Source of the DNA: JAWKWA01 sp041397765
GTDB taxonomy: Bacteria > Pseudomonadota > Alphaproteobacteria > Rhizobiales > Hyphomicrobiaceae
Direction: 5' to 3'
DNA length: 64,000 nt
Assembly (NCBI GenBank): GCA_041397765.1
Contig: JAWKWA010000023.1
Location: 4,953 to 68,952, forward strand
Part shown: positions 8,711 through 16,557 of the stretch, piece by piece
How positions within the stretch are numbered: the first letter of the stretch is position 1
How the letters are laid out: the number at the start of each line of letters is the position of its first letter
Position numbers and translations under genes: made by a program
The notes under the pieces: generated by a model
Seen by the model: the letters and a program-made list of their open reading frames with translations, nothing else
The model's database searches: none
What the model was told of the DNA's origin: nothing

Positions 8711-11700
8711 ATGGCCAGCCCCGAACGCCTCACCGGACCCGACACGCCCGACCTGCCGTCCCGCGACGACATCGCCCAGCATTATCTGGCCGACGAGGCC
8801 CGGGTGCTCGGCGCGCTGATCGTCCGGGCGATGATGTCGGGGGACGAGAAACGACGGGTCGAGGATCTCGCCAAGCGGCTCGTCCATGCCGGCCGGGCGG
8901 GGCGGCAGAAGTTCGGCGGCATCGACGCCTTCCTCAACGAGTACGGCCTCACCTCGGAGGAGGGCATCATCCTGATGTGCCTCGCCGAGGCGCTCTTGCG
9001 CATCCCCGATTCGGAAACGGCAGACCTCCTCATCGACGACAAGATCCCGTCTGGCGACTGGCAGCGGCATCTGGGCAATTCCGAATCCTTGTTCGTCAAC
9101 GCCTCGACCTGGGGGCTGATGCTGACGGGCCATGTGATCGGCCTCAAGGACGCGACGCGCTCGGGGGCGACGGGGCTCCTCAAGCGTCTCGTCGGCAAGT
9201 CGGGCGAACCGGTCATCCGCCAGGCGATGCGCCAGGCGATGCGCATCATGGGCGACCAGTTCGTGCTCGGCCGCAACATGAAGGAAGCTCTGAAGCGGGC
9301 TCGCGCCGAAGAGGCCAAGGGCTATCGCTATTCCTACGACATGCTCGGCGAGGCGGCGCGGACGGCCGAGGATGCGACCCGCTATTTCGAGCGCTACATG
9401 GCCGCGATCGCGACGATCGGCAAGGCGGCCGGGCGGGCACCGGTCGGCAGCGGGCTTGCCGAGCTGATGACGCGGCCGGGGCTCTCGGTGAAGCTGTCGG
9501 CGATCCATCCCCGCTTCGAGGCCTCACAGGCGGCAAGGGTCCATGCCGAGCTGGCGCCGCGGCTGTTCGAGATCGCATCGGCCGCGCGCGACGCCGGCCT
9601 TTCGCTCACCGTCGATGCGGAGGAGGCGGACCGGCTCGACCTGACGCTCGCGGTGCTCGCCGATGTGCTGGTCAGGCCCGAGCTGAAGGGCTGGAACGGG
9701 CTCGGCCTCGCCGTGCAGGCTTATGGCCGGCGGGCGCTGCCGGTGCTCAGGTGGCTGCGCCGGGTCGCGGCCGTCGCGGACAAGCGCCTCCCGGTGCGTC
9801 TCGTCAAGGGCGCCTACTGGGACAGCGAGATCAAATGGGCGCAGGAGCGCGGCCTGCCCGACTATCCGGTGTTCACACGCAAGGCCAACACCGACGTCTC
9901 CTACATCGCCTCGGCCCGCTACATGCTCTCCGAGCCGTCGGCCTTCTACCCCCAGTTCGCCACCCACAACGCCCATACCATCGCGGCCATCCACACGCTC
10001 GGCGGCCAGGCGGAGTACGAGTTCCAGCGCCTGCACGGCATGGGGGAGGCGCTCTATGCCGAGGTGGTGGGCCCCGAGCGGCTCGATCGGCCGTGCCGGA
10101 TCTATGCGCCGGTCGGCGAGCACGAGGACTTGCTCGCCTATCTGGTGCGGCGCCTGCTCGAGAACGGTGCCAACACCTCGTTCGTCAACCGTCTCGCCGA
10201 TGACGAGCTGCCGGTCGCCGAGATCATTCGCGATCCGGTCGAGCGCTCCGAGGGCTATCAGCAGAAATCGCATCCGATGATCCCGCGGCCGCCGGACGTC
10301 CTGATGCCGGTCAGGCGCAACAGCCTCGGCCTGCCGTTGAGCGAGGACATCGTGCGCGAGCCGCTGCTGCGCGGCATGGCGAAGGCGCTGGAAAATCCCT
10401 TCGCGGTCGGGCCGATCGTCTCGGGCGTGGTGACGGCATCGGCGGACGGCCAGCCTGTGGTCTCGCCCCACGACCACAGGGTGGTGGTCGGCGCGGTCAC
10501 CGAGGCCGGCCCCGAGCATATCGAGAAGGCGCTCGCGGCGGCCCGGGCCGCCCAGCCGGGCTGGTGCCGGCAAGGCGGCGAGGCGCGCGCCCGCGTGCTC
10601 GAGAAGGCGGCCGATCTCCTCGAGGCCGACCGCACACGGTTGATGGCGGTGATGGTGCGCGAGGGCGGCAAGACCATCGCCAACGCGCTCGGCGATCTGC
10701 GCGAGGCGGCCGATTTCCTGCGCTACTATGCCGGCGAAGCGCGGCGGCTGTTCGGCGAACCGACGCGGCTGAAGGGGCCGACCGGCGAGGTCAACGAGCT
10801 GTCGCTGCACGGCAGGGGCGTGTTCGCCTGCATCTCGCCGTGGAACTTTCCGCTCGCCATCTTCACCGGCCAGATCGCCGGTGCGCTCGCCGCCGGCAAT
10901 GCGGTGATCGCCAAGCCGGCCGAGCAGACCTCGATCACCGCCTTCATCGGCACACGGATCCTGCATCAGGCGGGCGTCCCGGCCGAGGTGCTGCACCTCC
11001 TGCCCGGTGGCGGCGGCAAGGTCGGCGCGGCGCTGATCGCCGACCGGCGCGTCGAGGGCGTCGCCTTCACCGGCTCCAACGAGACGGCGGGGCTGATCGC
11101 GGCCGGGCTCGTCAAGCGCGGCGGGGCGATCGCGCCCTTCATCGCCGAGACGGGCGGCATCAATGCCATGATCGTCGATTCCTCGGCGCTCCCCGAGCAG
11201 GTGACCCGCGATGCCGTCATGTCGGCCTTCGACAGCGCCGGCCAGCGCTGCTCGGCGCTGCGCGTCTTGTTCCTGCAGGCCGATGTCGCCGATCGGATGA
11301 TCGACATGGTGACGGGTGCGATGCACGAGCTGAAGGTCGGCGATCCGATGGACTTCGCAACCGATATCGGGCCGGTCATCGACGACGACGCGGAGGCGGT
11401 GCTCAATGCCCACAAGCTGCGCATGCAGCGCGAGGCACGGGTGCTTGCCGATCTCGTCCTTCCCGAGAGTTGCCGGCGCGGCACCTATGTGACGCCGGCC
11501 GCCTACGAGATCGAGGGCATCGCGGCGCTCGAGCGCGAGGTGTTCGGGCCGATCCTGCACGTCGTGCGCTACCAGCGCAGCCATCTCGACAAGGTCTGCG
11601 AGGCGATCAATGCGACGGGCTACGGCCTGACGCTCGGTATCCACAGCCGCATCGAGAGCACGGTCGAGATGGTCGCGTCGCGCATCCGGTGCGGCAACAT

Positions 11701-11905
11701 CTACATCAACCGCAACCAGATCGGCGCGGTGGTCGGGGTGCAGCCGTTCGGCGGCGAGGGGCTGTCCGGCACCGGACCCAAGGCGGGCGGCCCGCACTAT
11801 GTGGCGCGTTTCGCCACCGAGCGGGTCAGGACCACCGACATCACCGCCAGCGGCGGCAATACGGCGCTGCTCTCGCTCGATGCTCCGGACGAGGGAGCTG
11901 GCTGA
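8711..11905 (+). CDS. putA: bifunctional proline dehydrogenase / 1-pyrroline-5-carboxylate dehydrogenase
   Basis: PutA oxidises proline to glutamate: an FAD-dependent proline dehydrogenase makes pyrroline-5-carboxylate and an NAD-dependent aldehyde dehydrogenase domain finishes the reaction. The 1064-residue protein has a PRODH barrel in its first half, with LVKGAYWDSEIKWAQ and FTRKANTDVSYIA. The ALDH domain in the second half has SPWNFPLAIFTGQ, the glutamate of IAETGGINAMIVD and the catalytic cysteine of SAGQRCSALRVL. There is no ribbon-helix-helix domain at the N-terminus, so this is a bifunctional rather than trifunctional PutA and does not repress its own gene. No proline transporter or PutR gene is adjacent. 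Confidence 0.96.
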   Translation: MASPERLTGPDTPDLPSRDDIAQHYLADEARVLGALIVRAMMSGDEKRRVEDLAKRLVHAGRAGRQKFGGIDAFLNEYGLTSEEGIILMCLAEALLRIPDSETADLLIDDKIPSGDWQRHLGNSESLFVNASTWGLMLTGHVIGLKDATRSGATGLLKRLVGKSGEPVIRQAMRQAMRIMGDQFVLGRNMKEALKRARAEEAKGYRYSYDMLGEAARTAEDATRYFERYMAAIATIGKAAGRAPVGSGLAELMTRPGLSVKLSAIHPRFEASQAARVHAELAPRLFEIASAARDAGLSLTVDAEEADRLDLTLAVLADVLVRPELKGWNGLGLAVQAYGRRALPVLRWLRRVAAVADKRLPVRLVKGAYWDSEIKWAQERGLPDYPVFTRKANTDVSYIASARYMLSEPSAFYPQFATHNAHTIAAIHTLGGQAEYEFQRLHGMGEALYAEVVGPERLDRPCRIYAPVGEHEDLLAYLVRRLLENGANTSFVNRLADDELPVAEIIRDPVERSEGYQQKSHPMIPRPPDVLMPVRRNSLGLPLSEDIVREPLLRGMAKALENPFAVGPIVSGVVTASADGQPVVSPHDHRVVVGAVTEAGPEHIEKALAAARAAQPGWCRQGGEARARVLEKAADLLEADRTRLMAVMVREGGKTIANALGDLREAADFLRYYAGEARRLFGEPTRLKGPTGEVNELSLHGRGVFACISPWNFPLAIFTGQIAGALAAGNAVIAKPAEQTSITAFIGTRILHQAGVPAEVLHLLPGGGGKVGAALIADRRVEGVAFTGSNETAGLIAAGLVKRGGAIAPFIAETGGINAMIVDSSALPEQVTRDAVMSAFDSAGQRCSALRVLFLQADVADRMIDMVTGAMHELKVGDPMDFATDIGPVIDDDAEAVLNAHKLRMQREARVLADLVLPESCRRGTYVTPAAYEIEGIAALEREVFGPILHVVRYQRSHLDKVCEAINATGYGLTLGIHSRIESTVEMVASRIRCGNIYINRNQIGAVVGVQPFGGEGLSGTGPKAGGPHYVARFATERVRTTDITASGGNTALLSLDAPDEGAG

Positions 11906-12079
11906 GGTCGCGGCCCTGCCCGGCATCGGGGCGGGCTGGCTCGGGAGGTATCGGCACAGGCCCTTCGAGGACGATCAAAACCCGTTTGCGCTGCGGCCCA
12001 CGAGGCGCCATCCTCCGGGCGGGCGAGGCCCCCGAGGATGCGAGCGAGCGGGGCGCGGACCGGCGAGGCAGGACGGTAG

Positions 12080-12835
12080 ATGAGCATGAAGGAGCGGACA
12101 CCTGCCGACCGGCCGGGCGGCGCCATCCCGGAGGAGCCGGCCGGGACGGGCGACAGCGTCGCCGAGTTCCTCGCCAAGGTGCGCAGCCTGCCGCCCCGTC
12201 AGAGCGAGCCGGGGGCGCGCGGCCGGCTGATCTTCGCCATGGACGCGACCATGAGCCGGCAGCCGACCTGGGACATGGCGCTGCGCCTGCAGGCCGGCAT
12301 GTTCGAGGCGGTGAAGTCGGTCGGCGGGCTTCACGTCCAGCTCGTCTATTTCCGCGGCTACGACGAGTGCCGGGCGAGCAAATGGACGTCCGATGCCGAC
12401 CGGCTCGCCGAGCTCATGGGCGGCGTCGGCTGCCGCGGCGGGCACACCCAGATCCGCAAGGTGCTGCGCCACGCGATCGACGAGGTCGCGCGCCAGAAAG
12501 TCGATGCGCTCGTCTATGTGGGCGATGCCATGGAGGAGGAGATCGACGATCTTTCGGCCTCGGCCGGCCAGCTCGCGCTTTCGGGGCTCAGGCTGTTCCT
12601 CTTCCAGGAGGGCGGCAACAGGCGTGCCGCCCGTGCCTTCGCCGAGCTGGCGCGGTTGACGCAGGGCTCTCACTGCCGCTTCGACGAGGGCGCGGCCGAC
12701 ATGCTCGCCATGCTCTTGAAGGCGGTGGCGGTCTATGCGGCGGGCGGCGAGCGCGCGCTCCTCGAGGCGACCGGCGCCGACGTCCAGCCGGGGGCGCGAC
12801 TGCTGCTCGAGCAGTTGAGGGCGACGAGACCCTGA
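12080..12835 (+). CDS. VWA (von Willebrand factor A) domain protein
   Basis: This 251-residue soluble protein has no signal peptide. A VWA fold is indicated by the metal-site motif D55-x-T-x-S in IFAMDATMSRQPTWDMA, by the later threonine of GGHTQI and by the aspartate of VYVGDAMEEE. The first 45 residues are Pro/Gly-rich and likely flexible. The next gene, a membrane-anchored J-domain protein, starts 6 bases after this stop, so the pair is almost certainly co-transcribed. A cytosolic VWA adaptor paired with a membrane Hsp70 co-chaperone suggests a role in assembling or handling some client complex, but this is inference. No AAA+ ATPase of the MoxR type is present beside it, unlike many VWA operons. 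Confidence 0.8.
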   Translation: MSMKERTPADRPGGAIPEEPAGTGDSVAEFLAKVRSLPPRQSEPGARGRLIFAMDATMSRQPTWDMALRLQAGMFEAVKSVGGLHVQLVYFRGYDECRASKWTSDADRLAELMGGVGCRGGHTQIRKVLRHAIDEVARQKVDALVYVGDAMEEEIDDLSASAGQLALSGLRLFLFQEGGNRRAARAFAELARLTQGSHCRFDEGAADMLAMLLKAVAVYAAGGERALLEATGADVQPGARLLLEQLRATRP

Positions 12836-12841
12836 ACGCCC

Positions 12842-13621
12842 ATGCAGACCCTTCTCCTCGCCATAGCGGTGCTCATCGTCACCGTCTTTGCGGTACGCGG
12901 CTTCCTCACCGCATCGACGCCGCAGCTCTCGCTCGCCCTGCGCAAGATCGCGGGTCTGCTCGCCTTCGTCGGCGCCATCTTCTTCGCCGTCACCGGCCGG
13001 GCGCTGCTGGCGGTGCCGCTCGGCTTCCTGGGTCTCATGCTGCTCGCCCGCAACACGCCGTTCGGTCAGGGCGGCGGCGGCACCGACAGCCGGCAGCCGG
13101 GGAGCGGACAGAGCTCGAGCGTGCGCACGGCGTTCCTGGAGATGGTGCTCGACCACCAGAGCGGACAGATGAGCGGCCGTGTGCTGGCCGGTGCGCTCGC
13201 GGGGCGCACGCTCGCCTCACTCGCCGCCGAAGAGATGAAGCTGCTCTGGACGGAGTGCCGGGCGGGCGATCCGCAGAGCCGGCAGCTGCTCGAGGCCTAT
13301 CTCGACCGCATGCAGCCGCATTGGCGGGAGGATTGGCGGGCTGCCGGCGATCAGCGGGGATCGCATGCCGGCAACGGCGGCCGGGCGTCGGGGCGGGACG
13401 GCGGCGAGAGGGACGATGCCTTCGGCCGGGGAGGCCGCGCGAGGGGCCGGATGAGCCGGGACGAGGCGTTGGACGTGCTCGGCCTGAAGCCGGGTGCGAG
13501 CGAGGAGGAGATCAAGGCCGCGCATCGTAGCCTGATGAAGCGCTTCCACCCGGACCAGGGCGGATCGACCTATCTCGCCGCGCAGATCAACGAGGCGAAG
13601 GATGTGTTGTTGGGGAAATGA
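12842..13621 (+). CDS. membrane-anchored J-domain (DnaJ-like) protein
   Basis: The 259-residue product has two hydrophobic segments at the N-terminus (residues about 2-22 and 35-75). A middle region of about 110 residues follows, then a basic, Gly-rich linker. The C-terminal J domain, from about residue 200, begins MSRDEALDVLGLKPGAS and contains the HPD motif at residues 236-238, so it should stimulate a DnaK-type Hsp70. The layout of N-terminal membrane anchor and C-terminal J domain resembles DjlA- or Tim14-like proteins. The middle region (KLLWTECRAGDPQSRQLLEA) is also seen in other alphaproteobacterial J-domain proteins. It follows the VWA gene by 6 bases. Client and purpose are unknown. 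Confidence 0.85.
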   Translation: MQTLLLAIAVLIVTVFAVRGFLTASTPQLSLALRKIAGLLAFVGAIFFAVTGRALLAVPLGFLGLMLLARNTPFGQGGGGTDSRQPGSGQSSSVRTAFLEMVLDHQSGQMSGRVLAGALAGRTLASLAAEEMKLLWTECRAGDPQSRQLLEAYLDRMQPHWREDWRAAGDQRGSHAGNGGRASGRDGGERDDAFGRGGRARGRMSRDEALDVLGLKPGASEEEIKAAHRSLMKRFHPDQGGSTYLAAQINEAKDVLLGK

Positions 13622-13630
13622 AGGGATGTC

Positions 13631-13686
13631 GTGAGTGGTGAGTGGTGAGTTGTGAATTGTGGGTTGTGAGTTGTGAGTTGTGAGTA
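13631..13686. repeat. heptamer tandem repeat, eight units
   Basis: Eight consecutive 7-base units follow the pattern GTGAGTK, with single changes in units 4, 5 and 8 (GTGAATT, GTGGGTT, GTGAGTA). The array lies between the stop of the J-domain gene and the convergent carboxypeptidase gene. It is much lower in GC than its surroundings and has no coding sense. Confidence 0.9.
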
Positions 13687-13755
13687 TGGGGCGGTGGCCT
13701 TCGGCAATCTTTCGCCAATGGCCTTGTCGCGGTTGACCAGTTCTTTCCGGCGGCG

Positions 13756-15078
13756 TCAGTCCGCGCGCATCACGATGCAGTCGATCGACTGCTTCTTGAG
13801 GCTGGCGCAGGTGGCGCGGGCGGCGGCCTCTTCGAAGCCGGCGAAGCGGGCGCGGTACCAAGTCTTCTCGCCCTTGACGAAGCTGACGGCCACCGGATCA
13901 TGGCCGGCGACGATGCTGCGGGCCTTGCCCGAGACCGCCATCAGCCGGCCATAGGCCTCGCCTTCGCTGTCATAGGCGCCGACCTGGACGTGGAATGGTC
14001 CGCTTGCGGCCGTGGTACGGGGCTCGGAGGTCGCCGAGGTGGTGGTCGGCGTCGTTACGGGGGTCGCCTTGGTGAGGCCGGTATAGCCGCCCTCGGGCAT
14101 GGTGGCGGTCGCCTTGCCGGCGTCGCCGGCCGCCGCCTTCTTGGTCGCGGTGCCGGGCACGGCCGCCACCACCGTCGGCTCGGCAGCCGGCTTGCGGGTG
14201 CGCTTGGACGAGGCCTTGCCGAAGGCGGTCGTCAGAAGGCTGCGCATGCGCGAGTTGCGCGAGCCGGCGCTCTCACCGCCCAATACGACGCCGATCAGGT
14301 GCTTGCCGTCGCGCCGCACCGAGGCGACGAGATTGAAGCCCGAGGCGCGCGTATAGCCGGTCTTGATGCCCTCGGTACCCTGGAAGCCGAACAGCAGACC
14401 GTTGTGATTGCGGTAGCTGCGGCCGCGATAGGTGAAGGTCCGTGTCTTGAAGTAATGGACGTGCTCGGGGAAGTCGTCATAGAGGCGGATGGCCAGAATG
14501 GCGAGGTCGCGCGCCGTCGTCGCCTGCGATGCGTCGGGCAGGCCCGAGGCGTTCTGGAAGACGGTGTGGCGCATGCCGATGCGCTTGGCCGTCCAGGTCA
14601 TGTAGCGGGCGAATTTCTGCTCGGTGCCGCCGAGATTCTCGGCAATCGTCACGGCGATGTCGTTGGCCGACTTGGTGACGAGGGCCTTGATGGCGTTCTC
14701 GACGGTGATGGTCGCACCGGCGCCGAGGCCGAGCTTGGAGGGCTGGACGCCGTCGGCGCGGGCCGAGACCGTGAGCTCGGTGTCGAGCGAGAGGCGGCCC
14801 TTCTTCAACTGCTCGAAGACGATGTAGAGCGTCATCATCTTGGTGAGCGAGGCGGGGTAGCGCCGTGCATCGGCATCGCGCTCGTGAAGCACCTGGCCGG
14901 TGTTGGCGTCGATGACGATGTCCGCATAGGGAGCCGCGGAGGCGGCGACAGGGAGCGCCAGCAAGCCGAGCACGATTGCAGATGCGAAGGCGACAAGGCG
15001 CAGTGCATCTGCGAATCGCCGGAACACCCTATCGAGGACGGCGTCGCCGCCGCCGGATTTCACGCGCATGCCGATCAC
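13756..15078 (-). CDS. D-alanyl-D-alanine carboxypeptidase (peptidase S11) with C-terminal SPOR domain
   Basis: The enzyme trims the terminal D-alanine of peptidoglycan pentapeptides in the periplasm. The 440-residue product has a signal or anchor segment at residues 25-48 (LRLVAFASAIVLGLLALP). The three active-site motifs of penicillin-binding proteins follow: SLTK, SAN and KTG (in GIKTGYTRASGF). After residue 290 comes an Ala/Thr-rich linker. The last 80 residues form a SPOR-like domain (FHVQVGAYDSEGEAYGRL ... YRARFAGFEEAAA), which would bind denuded glycan at the division site. The fusion of S11 with SPOR is common in Hyphomicrobiales. The start is taken at the first ATG; a shorter start at residue 4 is also possible. 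Confidence 0.92.
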   Translation of the reverse strand: MIGMRVKSGGGDAVLDRVFRRFADALRLVAFASAIVLGLLALPVAASAAPYADIVIDANTGQVLHERDADARRYPASLTKMMTLYIVFEQLKKGRLSLDTELTVSARADGVQPSKLGLGAGATITVENAIKALVTKSANDIAVTIAENLGGTEQKFARYMTWTAKRIGMRHTVFQNASGLPDASQATTARDLAILAIRLYDDFPEHVHYFKTRTFTYRGRSYRNHNGLLFGFQGTEGIKTGYTRASGFNLVASVRRDGKHLIGVVLGGESAGSRNSRMRSLLTTAFGKASSKRTRKPAAEPTVVAAVPGTATKKAAAGDAGKATATMPEGGYTGLTKATPVTTPTTTSATSEPRTTAASGPFHVQVGAYDSEGEAYGRLMAVSGKARSIVAGHDPVAVSFVKGEKTWYRARFAGFEEAAARATCASLKKQSIDCIVMRAD

Positions 15079-15512
15079 CCCGTTACCGCCGGCTGCCGGC
15101 CGAACACCCTCGATCCGGCAGTAGATTCAGCGTCCGGGCTTCGAGGAAGCATCGTTTTTCGACGACTTTGAGGCGCTGAGACGACGGCTCTGCCGGTAGA
15201 GTGGGTGCTCCGCCGGCATGGCGAAGAATGCGTGATGTCCCTGTCGAAAGCGTTAAGGTTGATGGACCGATGCGGCATTTTCATGCTGCAACGCAACAAC
15301 AGTGCTTGACTTACGCGCCATCCGGGCGTAGCGCTTTGTGCATTGCAGCAAAGTTTCGACCCCCGCCGTTCCGCGGAGCCTTGTCCGGACCGCCGGGCGG
15401 CGGTCGTGCCGAGGAATGCCCGCAAGGCCGGCTCACCCGCAAGGATGGCCGGTCGCGCAGCGGATGGGCGGACGGCGCCCGGCCAGACGGCCAGTCACTC
15501 AGGGAGATGAGG
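15079..15512. other. divergent intergenic region between carboxypeptidase and phasin genes
   Basis: No convincing gene is seen in this stretch of about 430 bases; the open frame in the phasin's phase has no family similarity before the phasin start. It must hold the promoters of the two divergent genes. TGC/GCA-rich segments lie at about 15283-15296 and 15339-15350, around a possible promoter at 15306-15334. Confidence 0.6.
15306..15334 (+). promoter_or_regulatory. candidate sigma-70-type promoter of the phasin gene
   Basis: TTGACT is followed by a 17-base spacer and TAGCGC. The -35 is good and the -10 is weak. The site is flanked by TGC/GCA-rich blocks (GCTGCAACGCAAC before it, TGCATTGCAGCAAAG after it). 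Such blocks resemble the TGC-rich operators described for the polyhydroxyalkanoate regulator PhaR at phasin promoters. This is a reading by eye only. Confidence 0.3.
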
Positions 15513-15842
15513 ATGATCAGGAATTTCGAGGACTTCCAGAAGCTCGGTCAGGCCAATGTCGACGTGACGATGAAGAGCGTCGGCGAGTGGAACAAGGGCT
15601 GGCAGGCGATCGCGGCGGAGATGAGCGACTACACCAAGCGCAGCTTCGAGGATGGCGCCCAGGTCTTCGAGAAGCTCGCCAATTCGCGCTCGCTCGAGCA
15701 GGCCTTCGAGATCCAGGCCGATTTCGCCAAGCGGGCCTATGAGGATTACATGGCGCAGTGGTCGAAAATCGGCAACATGTATGTCGAGCTCTCGCGCGAG
15801 GCTTTCAAGCCGGTCGAGCGCTCGCTGCAGTCGATGCGCTGA
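15513..15842 (+). CDS. phasin family protein
   Basis: Phasins coat polyhydroxyalkanoate granules, and some members act in stress or host interaction. This 109-residue, mostly helical protein shows the usual phasin pattern: IRNFEDFQKLGQANVD, then amphipathic helices and LEQAFEIQADFAKRAYEDY near the end. It has no signal peptide. The ATG at 15513 is preferred because AGGGAG lies 6 bases before it, whereas an in-frame ATG at 15507 directly abuts that site. A clear intrinsic terminator follows about 100 bases downstream, so it is a single-gene unit. No phaC or phaR gene is in the window. Confidence 0.88.
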   Translation: MIRNFEDFQKLGQANVDVTMKSVGEWNKGWQAIAAEMSDYTKRSFEDGAQVFEKLANSRSLEQAFEIQADFAKRAYEDYMAQWSKIGNMYVELSREAFKPVERSLQSMR

Positions 15843-15941
15843 CACGAAGGCTCGTCCGCCGATCGCCGTCGGGCCCGCTGTGGAGCCCCCGAGCGCTCGC
15901 GACGAGAACCTCGAGATCCGCCCGGCCACCGGGCAGACAGG

Positions 15942-15970
15942 AAGCCCGGTCCTTGCGGCCGGGCTTTTCG
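15942..15970 (+). terminator. intrinsic terminator downstream of the phasin gene
   Basis: An 8-base stem AAGCCCGG / CCGGGCTT with a 9-base loop runs directly into TTTCGTTT. This is a good Rho-independent terminator for the plus strand. Confidence 0.8.
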
Positions 15971-16191
15971 TTTACCATCTTTCATCGGATGCCGCCGTGT
16001 CGCCCTGTTGATCTGCTTGGCTGTCGACTCCTCCGCCGGTAACCGGTATCGCGCCTGGACCCGAACAGTGCCGATCAGCGTTTGCAGGAGGGGTGCGTCA
16101 GTCGCTAGAATAGTGTTGACCAGTCCGTGCGATCCTGAAGCCTCGGGCACCCCGAAACGGCACGCGGCGAAACGGGACTTGCTAGAGAGCC

Positions 16192-16548
16192 ATGCGAGAC
16201 GACCAGCGATTGTCGGCAGGAATGTCGGGACCGGGCCGTGGACCGGGCGGGGCGGGCAAGACCGACCTCGTCACCAAGACCCGTCCCAAGACCCAGCGGC
16301 CGAGCCTCTACAAGGTGCTGCTGCTCAACGACGATTTCACGCCGATGGAGTTCGTCGTCCATGTCCTCGAGCGCTTCTTCAACAAGTCGCGCGAGGAGGC
16401 GACGCGTATCATGCTGCATGTGCATCACAAGGGTGTCGGGGTCTGTGGGGTCTTCACGCTGGAGGTGGCCGAGACCAAGGTCGCCCAGGTCATGGATTTC
16501 GCACGCCGCCACCAGCATCCGCTGAAATGCACGATGGAGAAGGAGTAG
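16192..16548 (+). CDS. clpS: ATP-dependent Clp protease adaptor ClpS
   Basis: ClpS delivers N-degron substrates to ClpAP. The 118-residue protein has the conserved core LYKVLLLNDDFTPMEFVV, then ERFFNKSREEATRIMLHVH and VGVCGVFTLEVAETK. The N-terminal extension of about 35 residues (Gly/Lys-rich) is typical of alphaproteobacterial ClpS1, and a flexible N-terminus is needed for delivery. clpA starts 10 bases after the stop, so the adaptor and its unfoldase form one operon. Confidence 0.96.
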   Translation: MRDDQRLSAGMSGPGRGPGGAGKTDLVTKTRPKTQRPSLYKVLLLNDDFTPMEFVVHVLERFFNKSREEATRIMLHVHHKGVGVCGVFTLEVAETKVAQVMDFARRHQHPLKCTMEKE

Positions 16549-16557
16549 TCCGAGCCC

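Noticed and set aside
7117..10203. Plus-strand open frame of 1028 codons across the oxygenase, panC and putA
   Set aside because: It joins parts of three real genes in a wrong frame and has no domain.
9524..11926. Very long minus-strand open frame opposite putA (800 codons)
   Set aside because: It mirrors the codons of putA. High GC at third positions removes stops from the antisense frame; the product is an Arg/Ala/Asp-rich sequence with no domain and no ribosome binding site.
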